Below are positions 26,501 through 36,569 of a stretch of DNA of 64,000 bases, one piece after another. A program made the position numbers and the translations under genes. The stretch's first letter is position 1; every line of letters starts with the position of its first letter. Source of the stretch: Carposina sasakii (Eukaryota; Arthropoda; Insecta; Lepidoptera; Carposinidae); assembly GCA_014607495.2 (NCBI GenBank), contig CP053148.1, positions 3,844,001-3,908,000 on the forward strand, in the 5' to 3' direction. The notes beneath the pieces are model-generated. The model saw nothing but the letters and a program-made list of their open reading frames with translations. It searched no databases and was not told the DNA's origin.

Positions 26501-29500
26501 TTCCAGTAGGTTTCGTATCTGAGCCGTGTATTCACGTGCGAACTCCGAGTCTCGGCTCATCTTATTTTCAATGTTCTTCAGCCGTCGGTACGCCGCTTCA
26601 TAACTTCGTGGCATCTTCACATTGTCCCTTTGCCATGGAAGTCCTACTTCGTATCTCTTTTCAATTCGACGCGATGTTTCATTGAATATCTTAATTGCTT
26701 GTTCTTCTCTTGGCGTCTTCTTGATGGCCAGAGAAACTCCCAAGGCGTCCAAATCGTAATGTCGTTGCACTAATTCTTCCAGGGCCGTGTCCTGTCCGGT
26801 CGTAGGCTCCTGTTGGATTCCTTGATTGATTCTTCGGTGGAAGAGGTGAAGGACCGTTTCATCTCTTCCTGCTGTGCTGGGTTTGGATGCCCATCCAAAT
26901 ATGACCCATCCTAGTGCGGTTTTGGCAGCTGCTGGTTCCTTAGTTCCTCCTCTTAGTATCTTGGACGATACTAGTAGGTTCCAGTTGTCAGCGCCTATCA
27001 GCATCTTCGGCTTCACGTTTGCGTGGCATACGTTTTCTGCATTCAGATCCTTTAGGTGAGGACATTGCAAGACGGATGTGGGTACCGTCTGGGTATGCAG
27101 TGTTAAGTTCTTCACTGTTCTTCCTTCTATGCAGTGACCGTTCTGTGACTGTCTCCCTTTTATGTTAAGGGTCACCCTCTTGCTTGACATTTCGTTCGAC
27201 GTCGAATTGACCCCTCTTATCTTCAATTGCTCTTCCTTCCCCATTGCGCCGACCTGTTCCGCAATTTCTTGGTCCACCAGTGTGACGGTTGAGCCATCAT
27301 CCAGCAGTGCGTACACCTCCACTTCTCCCTTGGGTCCGGACACTGTTACCGGACATAACTTCAGTATGACGCGACCGGTCTCGGCGGATTGTGTGGTCAT
27401 TACAGCTTCATCCGTGGCCTCCTTTTCTGGGGATTCATCGGAAACTTTCTTGTATTCTGTGTGCAGCAATACATGATGAGGTCTTCGACAATTGTCCTTG
27501 CCGCAAGGCTTGGCTCTGCATGACAAACTTCGGTGCCTTCCTTTCAAGCACTTGAAGCATATTCCCTTCTCCTTGACTATCTTCCATCTATCATCCATGA
27601 TTAGACGGGCAAACTTCGTGCATCTTCCTAAGTGGTGGTTCTCTCCACAGTTAGGGCAGCTCAACTTGCGTTCTTCTTCCGTGGTGTTGTAGACTCGGTG
27701 CTTCATTGGAGTCTTCGTTGGCGGATTTCTTTTCTTCATCTCGCTCGTTGGCGTGGCTGACACTCCCCCCGTATATGTGTATCGGAGCGCCAAGTCAGCT
27801 TCATTCATCAGAAATCGGCTCAGCGCAACCACTTCCGGTTCTTCGGAACCTTCATTGCTTCTAGCGAAGTCACACCATCGTGTTCTCAGGTATGGGCTTA
27901 GCTTCTCTACGATGTCTCTTGCCAACATCGGATTGTTCAAACATCCTCGTGCATCCACTGCATTCAAGGTGTATACTATATTCTGGAGCTTCACCGCCAG
28001 GGCATTCAGGTCCGCAGCTGACGGTCCCGGACGACTGAGTTTCTTCAGCTCTTCTAGTGCTCGGTTGATGATGACTTCCTTTCGCCCGAAGCATTGTTCC
28101 AAAGTCTTCATGATGGCTTCAGGATCTCTGGTCGTATGCAGTAATGCTGCGACCGCTTCTCGGGCTTCCCCTCTTAGTGCGTTCCTCAACCGTGCCATAT
28201 TTTCCACCGGCGAGAAGTCATATAAGTCCGTTGAGTCTCGCATGGCGGCTTTGAATGCGAGCCATTCCACGGCAGAGCCTGAAAATGTAGGAAGCTCCGT
28301 CACTTGTCGTGGTGGTGGACGCATTCGCATCATCTTCTCCAGGGTCACGGCCAGTTGCTCGATTCCCTTTCCTCGCGGTGAGCGTGTACGACGCTCTCTT
28401 GCTGGCGTTTCTTCCGGATAGGCTTCATTTCTTCGCGTTGTAGGTGGCTCGTTCCAGCCACGGCGGGGTCCTATTTCCGGGCAATCTTCTTTAAGAACCC
28501 TCCGTCTAGGTGAGCGTTCACGGTTCCCGGCGCCTTCTTCGTTGGCCCAGGTGGGATGACGTTCCTTATATTCTTCCTGACGAAGCTGTCCTCTTGATGC
28601 CACCATCATCGACGGTGAGCGCGCCCGTGGTTCAGGACCCTCTTCATCGGCCCAGGCTTGGCGATGCTCCATCGATGGCGGCACATTTTCTGAACGTATT
28701 CGTCCCTGTGGTGGGGGTGAATCTGCTCGTCCTCCTAGGCCTTCAATATTAGCCCAGGCGCGGCGTCGTTCAGGTTCCGGCGATCCTTCATTTCTGCGAA
28801 GGCGGCCCACTTCATGGTGTCTTCCTATAGCAGTGCCTACAGCCCCTTGCACCCATTCATCCACGCGGTCATTCGGTGCATCCCCCGGTTCTGACCCGAC
28901 ACTTTCGGCTTCTTCGTGGATTAGGGCGACGTCCATAGCTAGCTTCTTACGTACTAGCTCAGTTTCTACTTCAATTTCTTTCCTTCGCAAGAATGCAAGT
29001 CGCTCCTCTGCTTCATATTCTGCTTGCCGGATACGGGCGACAGTGCTAGTGGTCGATCGTTCGGAGCGTACCGACCTCGGCGGGGACGGTCTTCGTGCAG
29101 CGGCGGTGGCAGTACTTGCGGCGGAGTATTCTTCATAGGGCGTAGCGGTTGCTTCTCTCTCCCCCCGTTTGACATTTCTGACGGCGGCAGCAGTGATGGT
29201 CCTCACAGCTAAGGACCGGCAGGTATGCGACCCCGGGTTAAGGGCGGCGGCGGCGTTGTATTCTTCGCGTAGTCGAGCGGCGTGTGCTCGGGCTTCCATT
29301 AAGTTGGCGGCGCGCGTCCTAGTACCTTCCAACGTAGCGGGGTGCGGGACGGCTCCCTCTTCCCTGGCGGAGTGCGTCGAGACGTCGTGGGGCCCGGCGG
29401 CATCGTGATATTCGGCGCCGCGCTCGTCAGTACCATAGCGCTCGTCGGCGCGCGCGGATGTCTCGTAGTAACCGGCGTCGCGCGCGGCGGCGCGCGTGAC

Positions 29501-29749
29501 GGCTTCTCGACCGCTAGCGGCGCGCGCGGCGCCGCCAGAACGCGTAGCGAACCGAGCTGCGGCGTCCCGACCGCCGTCGTGCGCAGCGGTGCGCACGGTC
29601 GCGTCCGAGCCGCCCGCGGCGCGTGTGGCGGCTTCCCGATCACCGGCGGCGGTGTGGGTCTCGGTGCTGGCCGTCGTCTCGGAGGGTGACTGCGGCGAGC
29701 GTTCCTGTTGGCAGGGACTCTCCCCACGTTGGCTTCGCGTACGAACCAT
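23507..29749 (-). CDS. BEL/Pao Gag-Pol polyprotein (2080 aa)
   Basis: One uninterrupted frame. Residues 1-470 are low-complexity, rich in Ala, Arg, Glu and Thr, with a short coiled-coil-like stretch near 240-285. A gag domain (about 485-660) starts at LPTFSGSAVEWLAFK. Two zinc knuckles follow at C698-C710 (CX2CX3HX4C) and C731-C744 (CX2CX4HX4C). The aspartic protease has DDGS at 817-820. Reverse transcriptase spans about 1085-1290, with D1163 and YMDD at 1239-1242. The RNase H-like region (about 1420-1550) has D1427, E1471 and D1501. Integrase has an HH-CC zinc motif (H1725, H1730, C1760, C1763) and catalytic D1796, D1858, E1907. A C-terminal domain typical of BEL integrases ends at 2080. All catalytic residues I would look for are present. 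The function is self-copying through an RNA intermediate. The start is the first ATG after the primer site, at 29749. Confidence 0.96.
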   Translation of the reverse strand: MVRTRSQRGESPCQQERSPQSPSETTASTETHTAAGDREAATRAAGGSDATVRTAAHDGGRDAAARFATRSGGAARAASGREAVTRAAARDAGYYETSARADERYGTDERGAEYHDAAGPHDVSTHSAREEGAVPHPATLEGTRTRAANLMEARAHAARLREEYNAAAALNPGSHTCRSLAVRTITAAAVRNVKRGEREATATPYEEYSAASTATAAARRPSPPRSVRSERSTTSTVARIRQAEYEAEERLAFLRRKEIEVETELVRKKLAMDVALIHEEAESVGSEPGDAPNDRVDEWVQGAVGTAIGRHHEVGRLRRNEGSPEPERRRAWANIEGLGGRADSPPPQGRIRSENVPPSMEHRQAWADEEGPEPRARSPSMMVASRGQLRQEEYKERHPTWANEEGAGNRERSPRRRVLKEDCPEIGPRRGWNEPPTTRRNEAYPEETPARERRTRSPRGKGIEQLAVTLEKMMRMRPPPRQVTELPTFSGSAVEWLAFKAAMRDSTDLYDFSPVENMARLRNALRGEAREAVAALLHTTRDPEAIMKTLEQCFGRKEVIINRALEELKKLSRPGPSAADLNALAVKLQNIVYTLNAVDARGCLNNPMLARDIVEKLSPYLRTRWCDFARSNEGSEEPEVVALSRFLMNEADLALRYTYTGGVSATPTSEMKKRNPPTKTPMKHRVYNTTEEERKLSCPNCGENHHLGRCTKFARLIMDDRWKIVKEKGICFKCLKGRHRSLSCRAKPCGKDNCRRPHHVLLHTEYKKVSDESPEKEATDEAVMTTQSAETGRVILKLCPVTVSGPKGEVEVYALLDDGSTVTLVDQEIAEQVGAMGKEEQLKIRGVNSTSNEMSSKRVTLNIKGRQSQNGHCIEGRTVKNLTLHTQTVPTSVLQCPHLKDLNAENVCHANVKPKMLIGADNWNLLVSSKILRGGTKEPAAAKTALGWVIFGWASKPSTAGRDETVLHLFHRRINQGIQQEPTTGQDTALEELVQRHYDLDALGVSLAIKKTPREEQAIKIFNETSRRIEKRYEVGLPWQRDNVKMPRSYEAAYRRLKNIENKMSRDSEFAREYTAQIRNLLEKGYAEKCDGTEQDSPIAWYLPHFAVRNPNKPGKIRLVFDAAATVNGKSLNSELLEGPDLLRSLPGILFRFREEPVAVTADIQEMFLQIKIRKEDQPAQMFLWREDKSEPPMLLKMTSMIFGASSSPFLAHSVRNQNALDHALTHPKALRSITRNHYMDDMVESFRTEEEAIETAAQVDYVHRQASFKLRGWYSNSRRLLEKFPAETRRSTPAKLMSKENLGYEKTLGMIWDADKDELGFNTTLARVPEEVRTTKRTPTKREALSAVMSVYDPLGFLSPYTIAAKIQLQDIWRLQIGWDEAIPREEAKEFNNWLNGLQNVATLRIPRCYDNTAKYNRRELHIFCDASERAYAVAAYWRLQNPDGRVKICLAAGKAKVAPMKTLSIPRLELQAAVIGTRLAETIKHEHRWEVEKTVYWTDSRTVLQWIRNNAKRYTPFVAHRLGEIAEQTESEQWRWIPTDMNVADDATREKYVNGVGERWLQGPAFLLNREEEWPKEEEAHEIETVQHVVEIKPPPHWEAMPDISRFSSYDKLIRTTARVLMIAEKWRHLGTKSLEVKHLNQAERLWMERAQIEDFPEEIHNLRKGRALTKSSRLYKLDPELKEGLLRVQSRIGATNIASGMKNPVILSGRHPLSRLLIMKHHKAAGHGSHERVVNDLRQQYWILHLRPAVKNTARECTWCRVRRANPRIPKTGDLPLARMDPGSRPFTNCGVDYFGPMMVTIGRRHEKRWCALFTCLTTRAIHLELVASLSTDSAIMALRRMAARRGWPRLMYSDNGTNFRGADVELRAAYEEWAPTLEDFALTHRMTWRFIPPGAPNQGGAWERLVRSVKVALNATLNEKYPKEEVLHTLLVEAEYSVNARPLTHVSCSPDDPEALTPNHFLLGSSQGLPQTGPCQPADRKAWRVAQALADEFWRRWIREYLPTLVPRGNSSENRQQIQPGDLVVVVDQDLPRNIWPRGIVEAVHPGPDGEVRTADVRTSGGVFRRPTRKLAVLPK

Positions 29750-29786
29750 CTTCGATCTTCACAGGTGCTGAGTCTTCAATCTTCTG

Positions 29787-29804
29787 ATCCGGCTCGAAGG
29801 ACCA
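29787..29804 (-). other. Primer-binding site, tRNA-Tyr type
   Basis: Four bases after the 5' LTR the minus strand reads TGGTCCTTCGAGCCGGAT, complementary to the 3' end of insect tRNA-Tyr with CCA added, as I remember that tRNA. Minus-strand DNA synthesis would start here. Confidence 0.75.
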
Positions 29805-29808
29805 AAAT

Positions 29809-30511
29809 TGTCGCGGACTCCGACTTCGGTCGTCGCCGGCGACAAGGGGTTGGGGGGCCAGGCGGGTTACCGAACAAACTTCCCAATAGCGGTGCCCCGT
29901 CCGACTGAATAAAACACTTTCGATGCTCGTGGACTGTATATTTTCTTAACTCCCTCGAAGACAGTTATTACACAAAGCTTCTTATTATTTCTAACTATTT
30001 ACAATTTTTCTTCTTATTTCTTGACTGTAGGCACTGTATAGGAAAACTACAAAGTTCATACGGACGGAATTTTTATCCCTCGGGTCCTCCCTTACCGTCC
30101 GTAAATAGGCAGATTTTGCCTACCAAACTTGACCGCTTTTCACTACAATTTTTACTTTGGTTTATACCTATTTCGGTCGCAATCTCAAAACATATTAATC
30201 TTACACTATTGAATGTTACATATTTTTACAGGTTTTTCAGTGCCTTACCTTATAACAAAACAATTATTCATGTAGAACTTGAAATCAAAAAGCTATTTAC
30301 AATTCAAATGGTACATTCTACGAAAACTAGACATTCATGTAACCTTTTACATTAATTATCCTATGTAATTCGTAATCTCTATAGTAAAACATAATCTGAC
30401 CAATCAGCGTCGAGCACTTATTAAAAACACAATAATCACTTTTAGTTCACTTTTGATTAAATGTCCTCAATTACTTATAACACTTATTTACAGTCTCTGC
30501 TGTTCTTAACA
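29809..30511 (-). repeat. BEL/Pao 5' LTR
   Basis: 703 bp, identical to the other LTR at all positions I compared except one. It contains the element promoter by analogy with the family; no element of it is pinned down. Confidence 0.95.
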
Positions 30512-30516
30512 GTAGT
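30512..30516. repeat. Target-site duplication GTAGT (right)
   Basis: Matches 22765-22769. Confidence 0.9.
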
Positions 30517-30667
30517 GCTTGAACTAATTTTTTTTTTTAAGTTGCCAAATCCACTATGCCCGTCTACTATATTTAAAAAGGACCTCGAATAGTGAGCTGA
30601 ATAATTTACATTATTAAAAAATATTCTTTACTATATAATTCTTTGGCCGCGTGGTGCCGGAAGAGTA

Positions 30668-30902
30668 GAATTCGTACCACCCCATGTCTGCCCATGGGTA
30701 TCGTACGAGGCGATTAAGGGTTTCCGGGACGTGGGCAGCAGCGCCTCCCGTGTTGACAACATAGTCCAAAATACAAACTGCGGTCACCAACCCGCCTGCC
30801 CAGCGTGGTGACTATGGGCAAATACCCCTATGGCAGTCTTGTGGCGTGCCCTGGGGGAGGCCTACGTCCAGCGGTGAACTGCAATAGGCTGATGATGATG
30901 AT
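30668..30902 (+). repeat. GGCAGGCGGGT-family 3' repeat, forward copy
   Basis: GAATTCGTACCACCCCATG to GCAATAGGCTGATGATGATG. Near twin of 14803-15048, located 156 bp beyond the BEL element. Confidence 0.65.
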
Positions 30903-31943
30903 ATAATCCTTTACAATATAGTACCTTCCTAATATGTTTTGAAGTAGGTATCTTCGACAGTTAAACCCGACTGCGACTGCGTAAAATTTAGAGCCATCAG
31001 TCTCAGTCAGTGTCATTCTCATGACCAAGACGAATTTAATGATACCTCTCAAGCTCAAATGTGACAAGCTGTTTAGGCTCTAGCGTGTTAAAGAAATATA
31101 CATATGTATCCATACACTCGAAATACATGACCCTCCTTCTAGCGCAGTCGGATAAAATTAAATGTGAATGCTTATAAATCCCAATTTTTATCATACCCGA
31201 CAGATTTTTTAATCCAATGTCAATCAGTTCTCGATGCTTTAAGCAGAGATCGATGTCGGTATCAGAAGCACATCGAAATCGTTTCGGTAATTACAATGGA
31301 TTGTTGATGAGTTTCCGCTCGATTTCTCCCTGATACAAATTTTAATCGGACTCTGATCCCCAATATTAATGTTGTCCCTATTTTATTTATAGTGATATTT
31401 AAGAAGGGCACCATAATACGTAAACTTAGTCACTATATCTCGTCGTGTATGCACTAGGTTCAAGCTTGGTTTCACATCATCAGCTTTATCATCATCATTA
31501 TAATTTCAGTGTTGAAAACTCCGCTGCTGAACATAGGCCTTATTACAACTTATTATGTCTATAATTTTATAATCTACACTTTATTTTTAGTAATGGCACG
31601 AACTCGACTGTTCCGTGCAAATTTCCTATTGGTGTTCGCCTACCCCCATTGACCCCCAAATCCTACACGTATTGACCGTCAGGTATGTAAAGAACCCTTG
31701 ATGCGGTTTGTTAGCGGTTAGTCGGCAATCAAATAATTTAATGACCGCTATACGGATTGGGGAAACAACTGTCAGATGCGTCACACTTAGAACAAGTTGA
31801 CAGACATTTTTTTCCTTTTTTCATGTATGTTTAATCGTCTTTAAATCGCTAGCAGAGAACTCCAATGTATAATGATAGATTATCCGCATAAAATACAATA
31901 CAACCGCTCAGCAAAACCAGTCTTATGAGGCAGAAATACGTAC

Positions 31944-32029
31944 CATTTTTCTTCGGCGCCATCCACCTTTATGTCCGGGATGTTAGGTATTTTCTTGTTC
32001 AGATACGCGGAGGATATTTTGAGTAAAGC
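31944..32029 (-). CDS. nwk: nwk exon 3, F-BAR domain (28 codons plus 2 nt)
   Basis: Acceptor CCCAG is followed by [19 protein letters not shown] and the acidic stretch to GAEEK, then TG before the donor GTACGT. The split codon TG|G gives Trp when joined to exon 4. This block follows KSYSE in fly Nwk, and the [10 protein letters not shown] motif is specific to the family. An open frame reading through the donor into the intron (to 31880) and through the acceptor upstream (to 32098) is longer than the true exon. The exon lies only about 1.4 kb downstream of the BEL/Pao insertion in intron 3. Confidence 0.95.
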
Positions 32030-35000
32030 CTGGGAACAAACACAGGTGCTTATCCAATTGGCCATTACGAGAAATGTCTGTGCACAAAGGAACAACATTT
32101 ATAACTGTAAATTTGTGCCCTTTTTCAGAAACTATTTACACTCGAATAAGTTGGCTTCAGGGATGGATGACTGAAGCCACCTGCTGTCATCGAAAAATAT
32201 GAGTTATCGTGTGCATTTTTGCTAGGAATGCACAATTTATTTATTTATTTTATTTATTTATTACAGCTCTGTGGACAACCAACAGCTTATAAAACAATAC
32301 AATATATTCTATAGCAACAAAGAAGCCAATTACAGGTTATCACATGTAACAATAACATACGTAGTTTTTAGAAGTTTAATAATTTCAATCATTACCTAAT
32401 AGCAGTACTGCCTTAAAAATCTATGAAAAGAGAACATTGACATCGTGTGAATTTATATATGTAGTACAAAAGCTGCGTCAGAACAACAATACCCGCTGCC
32501 CAACTCACCACTACTGTTCCGAATCAAAGAATTTATTGCTTATGTGCCGCCTAACAATCGCCACACTCTTACCGTTAAATAAATCGATATCCAGTTCATA
32601 TGCCAGCTCATTCATTGCTTTGCTAGCCCTCCAAAGAAAAGCATTCTGTTGGTAGTTCGTACGAACTCTGGAGAGAGAGATAGGAAGATAGTAGCGCCTA
32701 GACTTAGCTGGTACAGAAAATGAAATTTTTCCCAATAATTCCATAGAATCAACCGCTCCCGTAGTGATGCCTAATAAGTAGGTTAGATCAGCAATTTGAC
32801 GCCTAGATTGAAGTGGCATAAATTATGTTTCCTACATAAAGCCAAGTACTGACTGGAATCGTATGGATACTTGCACCTAAAACAGGTGTACTTAATGAAC
32901 CTACGCCGAATAGCCTCGATTCTGTCTTATATTGGGTTCCATACTTGTGTTGCGTATTCCAAGTTACTCCTGACTAGACTGCAGTAGAGAATTTTAAACG
33001 TTTTAATTCTGAAGAAACAAGATGAGCTGCGAAACACAAACCCCAGCGCTCGAGTAGCCTTCTTAATTATGCCATGTATGTGTTCGTCAAACAGAAGTTT
33101 GGAGTCATGTACGACACCCAAATCTCGGATAGTGGACAATCGTACAAACAACTGACCTGACGGTGGTATGAAGTATGGTATGAATTACTCGAATTCTCAG
33201 ATTTCAGCTGAAACGCAACCGAAACGGTACCGTTGTAGTAGCACGATGCGTAACAATACGATAGTGACGTAGGTAATAAAACACATTTCAAAATGGCAAA
33301 GACATTTTTCTTGTTCCGTATGCTTGCGACCGCTGCGCTTTCTAAAATACACCGTAATGACTCATGGAAAATTTGTCGTAATAGCTCGTCATTCGATCCC
33401 GCCATAGCTTGCTTGATCGATTCTTGGCATCTTCCAGGGTGGCAGCAAGCAATACAATATACCGACTTCCCGCTTGAGTAATAAAGTATCACGCAGTGGT
33501 CGCGAGTATGACAGAATGAAAACAAATATGTATGTACTTATGTTAAAATATGTCTAATTACGACACAGTGATTATTGCTCCGTACCGACTGCGACCGAGG
33601 GTCTACAACGGTTCCGTTACAGCTTCGTTCCGGCTCAAAAATTTAGCAGAATCGCCTCTTGCCTTTTCTAAAATCTACAACTTTGCAATTTTATTCGAAG
33701 TTTGTAAAGCAAGAAAATTAAAAGGCCGTCGCAATTTCCCGAGACGAGATTCATAATATTTTCCACAAAACGTACAGGTATGCACAAATAATCTAAGAGA
33801 TAGCTGCACTTTTAATAATCATTGTAGGAAGACTCGAGTAATCTCGGCAATCGCGCAATTGTTGAATGTATAGTTAAATTATCACCAAACCGCGCTAAAT
33901 TTTTACAATCTTTTAAGCCAAATGAGAAATATTGAAAATGACGAATAAACCAAAACGCTCCATTGAAACCGTTGTCGTTTAACGCGATTGCCCTCCAGTA
34001 TTAAGTGTTCAGGTAAGACAATACATACTTACCCAATTATAATTGAGTGGATATTTGGTGATACTTAATATAATATTCACTAGGTATCGTCTCCAGTCTT
34101 ACCAGAAGTAGGCTCTTACACTTACGTTACGAATCAGCCTAACCGGTACTAAAAATGCAGCTACGAGTACCTCTTAGTCTATACAGCAGTGCAACAGACT
34201 GGGGCATGGCGGAGCGCCTTCAAATCAAAAATTAAATTCTACCAAAGCACAGAATATTTAATATTACAGGACATTTCAGAATGGAAATTATAACGAATTT
34301 ACAAACGATCCAGAGCGCTCTATTTACTAACTTTCTATACGTTGCTTTTCAAAATTAACATTTCCAGGTTGTCTATATACCTATAACATGGTTTCACATC
34401 TATTTCGCATAGACATTAGATATCGTAATATCACTACCAATAGCGTACTACATCACACTAGATGTAGGCTTCCTATTGGAGGAAATTACGAACCGATCGA
34501 GAAATATATTACTATGTAAAATTCTCGAATCTTTTAGTCCGACCGGATAACATAGAATGGAGAGAGTAAGTGGCTTCCTTACTGTGGTAGTAAGTAAAAT
34601 CTTTACACTTTACACATCGGAAATAGCGGGTTGATGCAACTTAGTATCCCTTTTTATTATACTTCGCTTCTAAGCTTTCCCGGGAGTGGATTTAACTTTC
34701 AACTTTAAAAGCTATTATATAGGGAGTGCCCGAGTGCATCCGCCACAGGTTTCACTTCCTATTTATGTGCTTCTATACTTATATCTTATTCCTCTTAATA
34801 AATATGCAAATAATAGCTATGTGGTTATTCTCTTAAACTACCTACACTACCTATACAAATTTGTTTTAAAACTCGACGGACAACAGAACAAGCAAAAGGA
34901 TGAAAGGAAGAATATACTCGTAGGTACGTTAAAATATTATCTATATTTTTTACCGACTTTAAAAGAACGAGATTGTTTGAGAGAACATTTTATGCTGATT

Positions 35001-35132
35001 ATTTGAAAACTTTTAAAATCATTAAAACAAATGGAGGCGCGAGTGGTAGTAGGTATATGACAATCTAGAGACTTGGATTTTCCTTTTTTCCCGTTTCTAA
35101 TGCTCAGATGTTTAAGTGCTGCAGCGCCTTAC
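32030..35132 (-). other. nwk: nwk intron 2
   Basis: 3.1 kb. Its left part is a decayed LINE (32235-33154). From about 33180 to 33690 two segments around CTACAACGGT-CCGTT occur in inverse orientation, suggesting an old inverted-repeat element. 33925-34005 resembles 105-265. Nothing recognisable in 34010-35132. Confidence 0.65.
32235..33154 (-). pseudogene. Decayed Jockey/CR1-type LINE, 3' end
   Basis: The minus strand first reads a frame (33151-32927) with RDLGVVHDSKLLFDEHIHGI, later TFKILYCSLVRSNLEYATQVW and NP, which is the thumb region of Jockey/CR1-type reverse transcriptases. It then meets TAA in the triplet after ATA (about 32931). The frame continues with DRIEAIRRRFIKYTCFRC, and shifts near 32822 into another frame with LQSRRQIADLTYLLG. 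The 3' end is an AAATAAAT-type tail (32235-32262). One nonsense mutation and one frameshift are thus visible, so it is dead. Same orientation as the host gene. Confidence 0.8.
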
Positions 35133-35276
35133 CTCTGAATAAGACTTCTCAATAGCGGACCGCTTGACGATGTACGTGCGGAGGTCCTCTAGCAGGTCGC
35201 ATTCATGCTGATTCTTCGCGTGGAGCTTCGCGATCTGCTCCGTGTGCAGGTTCTTTAAGAACTTCGTATAATTGCT
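35133..35276 (-). CDS. nwk: nwk exon 2, start of F-BAR domain (48 codons)
   Basis: After the acceptor TTCCAG the minus strand reads 48 codons, beginning [19 protein letters not shown] and ending [10 protein letters not shown], then the donor GTAAGG. This is the first long helix of an F-BAR domain, and the block [12 protein letters not shown] is diagnostic for Nwk/FCHSD proteins. Length is exactly 144 nt, phase 0 at both ends, so it can accept either first exon. The codons are GC-rich in third position compared with the surrounding intron, a clear coding signature. Exon 3 continues the same helix. Confidence 0.95.
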
Positions 35277-35593
35277 CTGGAACAAAATTTTTAATTTGTA
35301 TATTCTGCTATTATATTAATTGGAGTGATTTAATGTCAATGGATTCTGTTCAGTTATCGTACCATAACCTGGATGTTATAAAAACGTTTGAGGAACGTAA
35401 AGAAGCACGATTTGCTAAACAGGTGGAAAGCGATCTTGTCGGGTTTGGTGACCGCAGTGGGATTTTTGTATTATTATTATACTTGCATCTCAACTAATAT
35501 TGTACTCGTAAATGCAAAAGTAATTTTGTTTGTTTATTTACTTGTTTGTTCACAATTTATTTATTCAACCAATCTTCTTTAAATATTGTATAC

Positions 35594-35826
35594 ACTAGTG
35601 GACGTCCGCGACTTCGTACGCGTGGACTGCAGAAAAAAACTAAATGTCAAAATTATCCGGGATTAAAATATTCTCCCGGAACAAAAAGTAGCCTACGTGT
35701 TAATCCAGGATGTCAGCTAACTCCATACCAAATTTTATTAAAATCGTTCCAGCCGTTTTTACGTGAAAGAGTAACAAACATCCATCCATCCATACTCACA
35801 AACTTTCGCGTTTATAATATTATTAT
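35594..35826 (+). repeat. CTAGTGGACG interspersed repeat, forward copy
   Basis: CTAGTGGACGTCCGCGACTT, then AATTATCCGGGATTAAAAT, CCAGCCGTTTTTACGTGA and a CATC run. Best-preserved right part of the family. Confidence 0.6.
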
Positions 35827-35914
35827 ATGGACTCGACAAGCACTGTCTCAATAGTTGTTTCAGTCAACGGCCAAATAGCTAAGAGCCTCGATCAACACTC
35901 TCGCTAGGCAGTTG

Positions 35915-36040
35915 GGTCAAGGGCCAGATACAGAAGGCGGTACTCCTCGACACAGTACGCATTGTGAAGAGGTTCCTCACTCTTGTACCCTGACCGCCGG
36001 CAGCTTGGACCTAGGTCCCGCTGCAGGCGCGGTACTATTC
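35915..36040 (+). repeat. GC-rich LINE-like fragment
   Basis: A short GC-rich open stretch (GGCGGTACTCC ... CTGACCGCCGGCAGCTTGGA) followed by an A/T-rich tail. It reads like the 3' end of a LINE reading frame, but I cannot name the clade. Confidence 0.35.
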
Positions 36041-36569
36041 TTTATATTGTTACATGTATATTTTTATATATCAAGATATACTTATTTTTATTTGATATAA
36101 TAAGAAAAATAATAAATGACTGCATAATAATGTTTATTTTATAATTTTTGTATATTGTAGTAAATTCATATTTAAAAATGTAAAAAAATAAGAAAAATTA
36201 TAAATTAAATAGATAATAATAATAGTAGGATATAGTTATAAGTACGGAGAAGGAATCGGGTATAGACATTATGTAGTCCACATAATAAAGTCGCGGTCCA
36301 CAGCCAAAGTAGTCAAAGTAAAGAATAAGAACAAGATCTAGTCTAGCGTTACATTTAGTGGTCTTCAAAAAAGCTATATTCTCGGAACGCGTGAGTGATA
36401 TGCTACATGCAAGTAACGCGCTATTTTCACCGTGACGTTATAACGTTACGAGTTGCAATTAAATATGTAGTTCCTTTGAACGGTGGCACTAGTTCCCTAG
36501 TGTATAATTATGTAAACAAAAAATGTTAGTTCCAGAATCGGGCACCGGAGCAATTCTATGAAACAAACT

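Larger units (their letters stand above)
22770..30511 (-). mobile_element. Full-length BEL/Pao LTR retrotransposon (7742 bp)
   Basis: Two direct 703-bp LTRs (22770-23472, 29809-30511) bound a single Gag-Pol frame on the minus strand. The 5-bp sequence GTAGT occurs directly on both sides (22765-22769 and 30512-30516), the target duplication size typical of this superfamily. The minus-strand LTR begins TGTTAAGAACGG and ends CCGCGACA. Reading the LTRs side by side I see one mismatch (23462 C versus 30501 T), so insertion is recent in evolutionary terms. Primer site and polypurine tract are present. No env-like gene. It lies in intron 3 of nwk in the same transcriptional direction. No structural defect is visible, so it may be competent; that is inference. 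Confidence 0.96.
7592..31943 (-). other. nwk: nwk intron 3 (24 kb, transposon-rich)
   Basis: The largest clearly bounded intron. It carries the BEL/Pao element, RTE-like fragments, and MITEs of at least four families, each listed separately. Unassigned stretches (9441-11080, 15050-15627, 16018-17498, 18642-20162, 22398-22769, 30903-31943) contain only short, unconvincing open frames; a small remnant of an RTE-like tail is visible near 31490-31560. Confidence 0.75.

Noticed and set aside
23422..29908. Many other open frames of 60-222 codons overlapping Gag-Pol
   Set aside because: They are shadows of a GC-rich 2080-codon gene in other frames.
33067..33525. 152-codon minus-strand frame
   Set aside because: Cys- and Tyr-rich translation without domain; overlaps the true LINE frame only in a different phase and lies in inverted-repeat debris.
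34686..35006. 106-codon plus-strand frame
   Set aside because: Hydrophobic AT-rich translation, no start context or domain, in an intron; likely chance.
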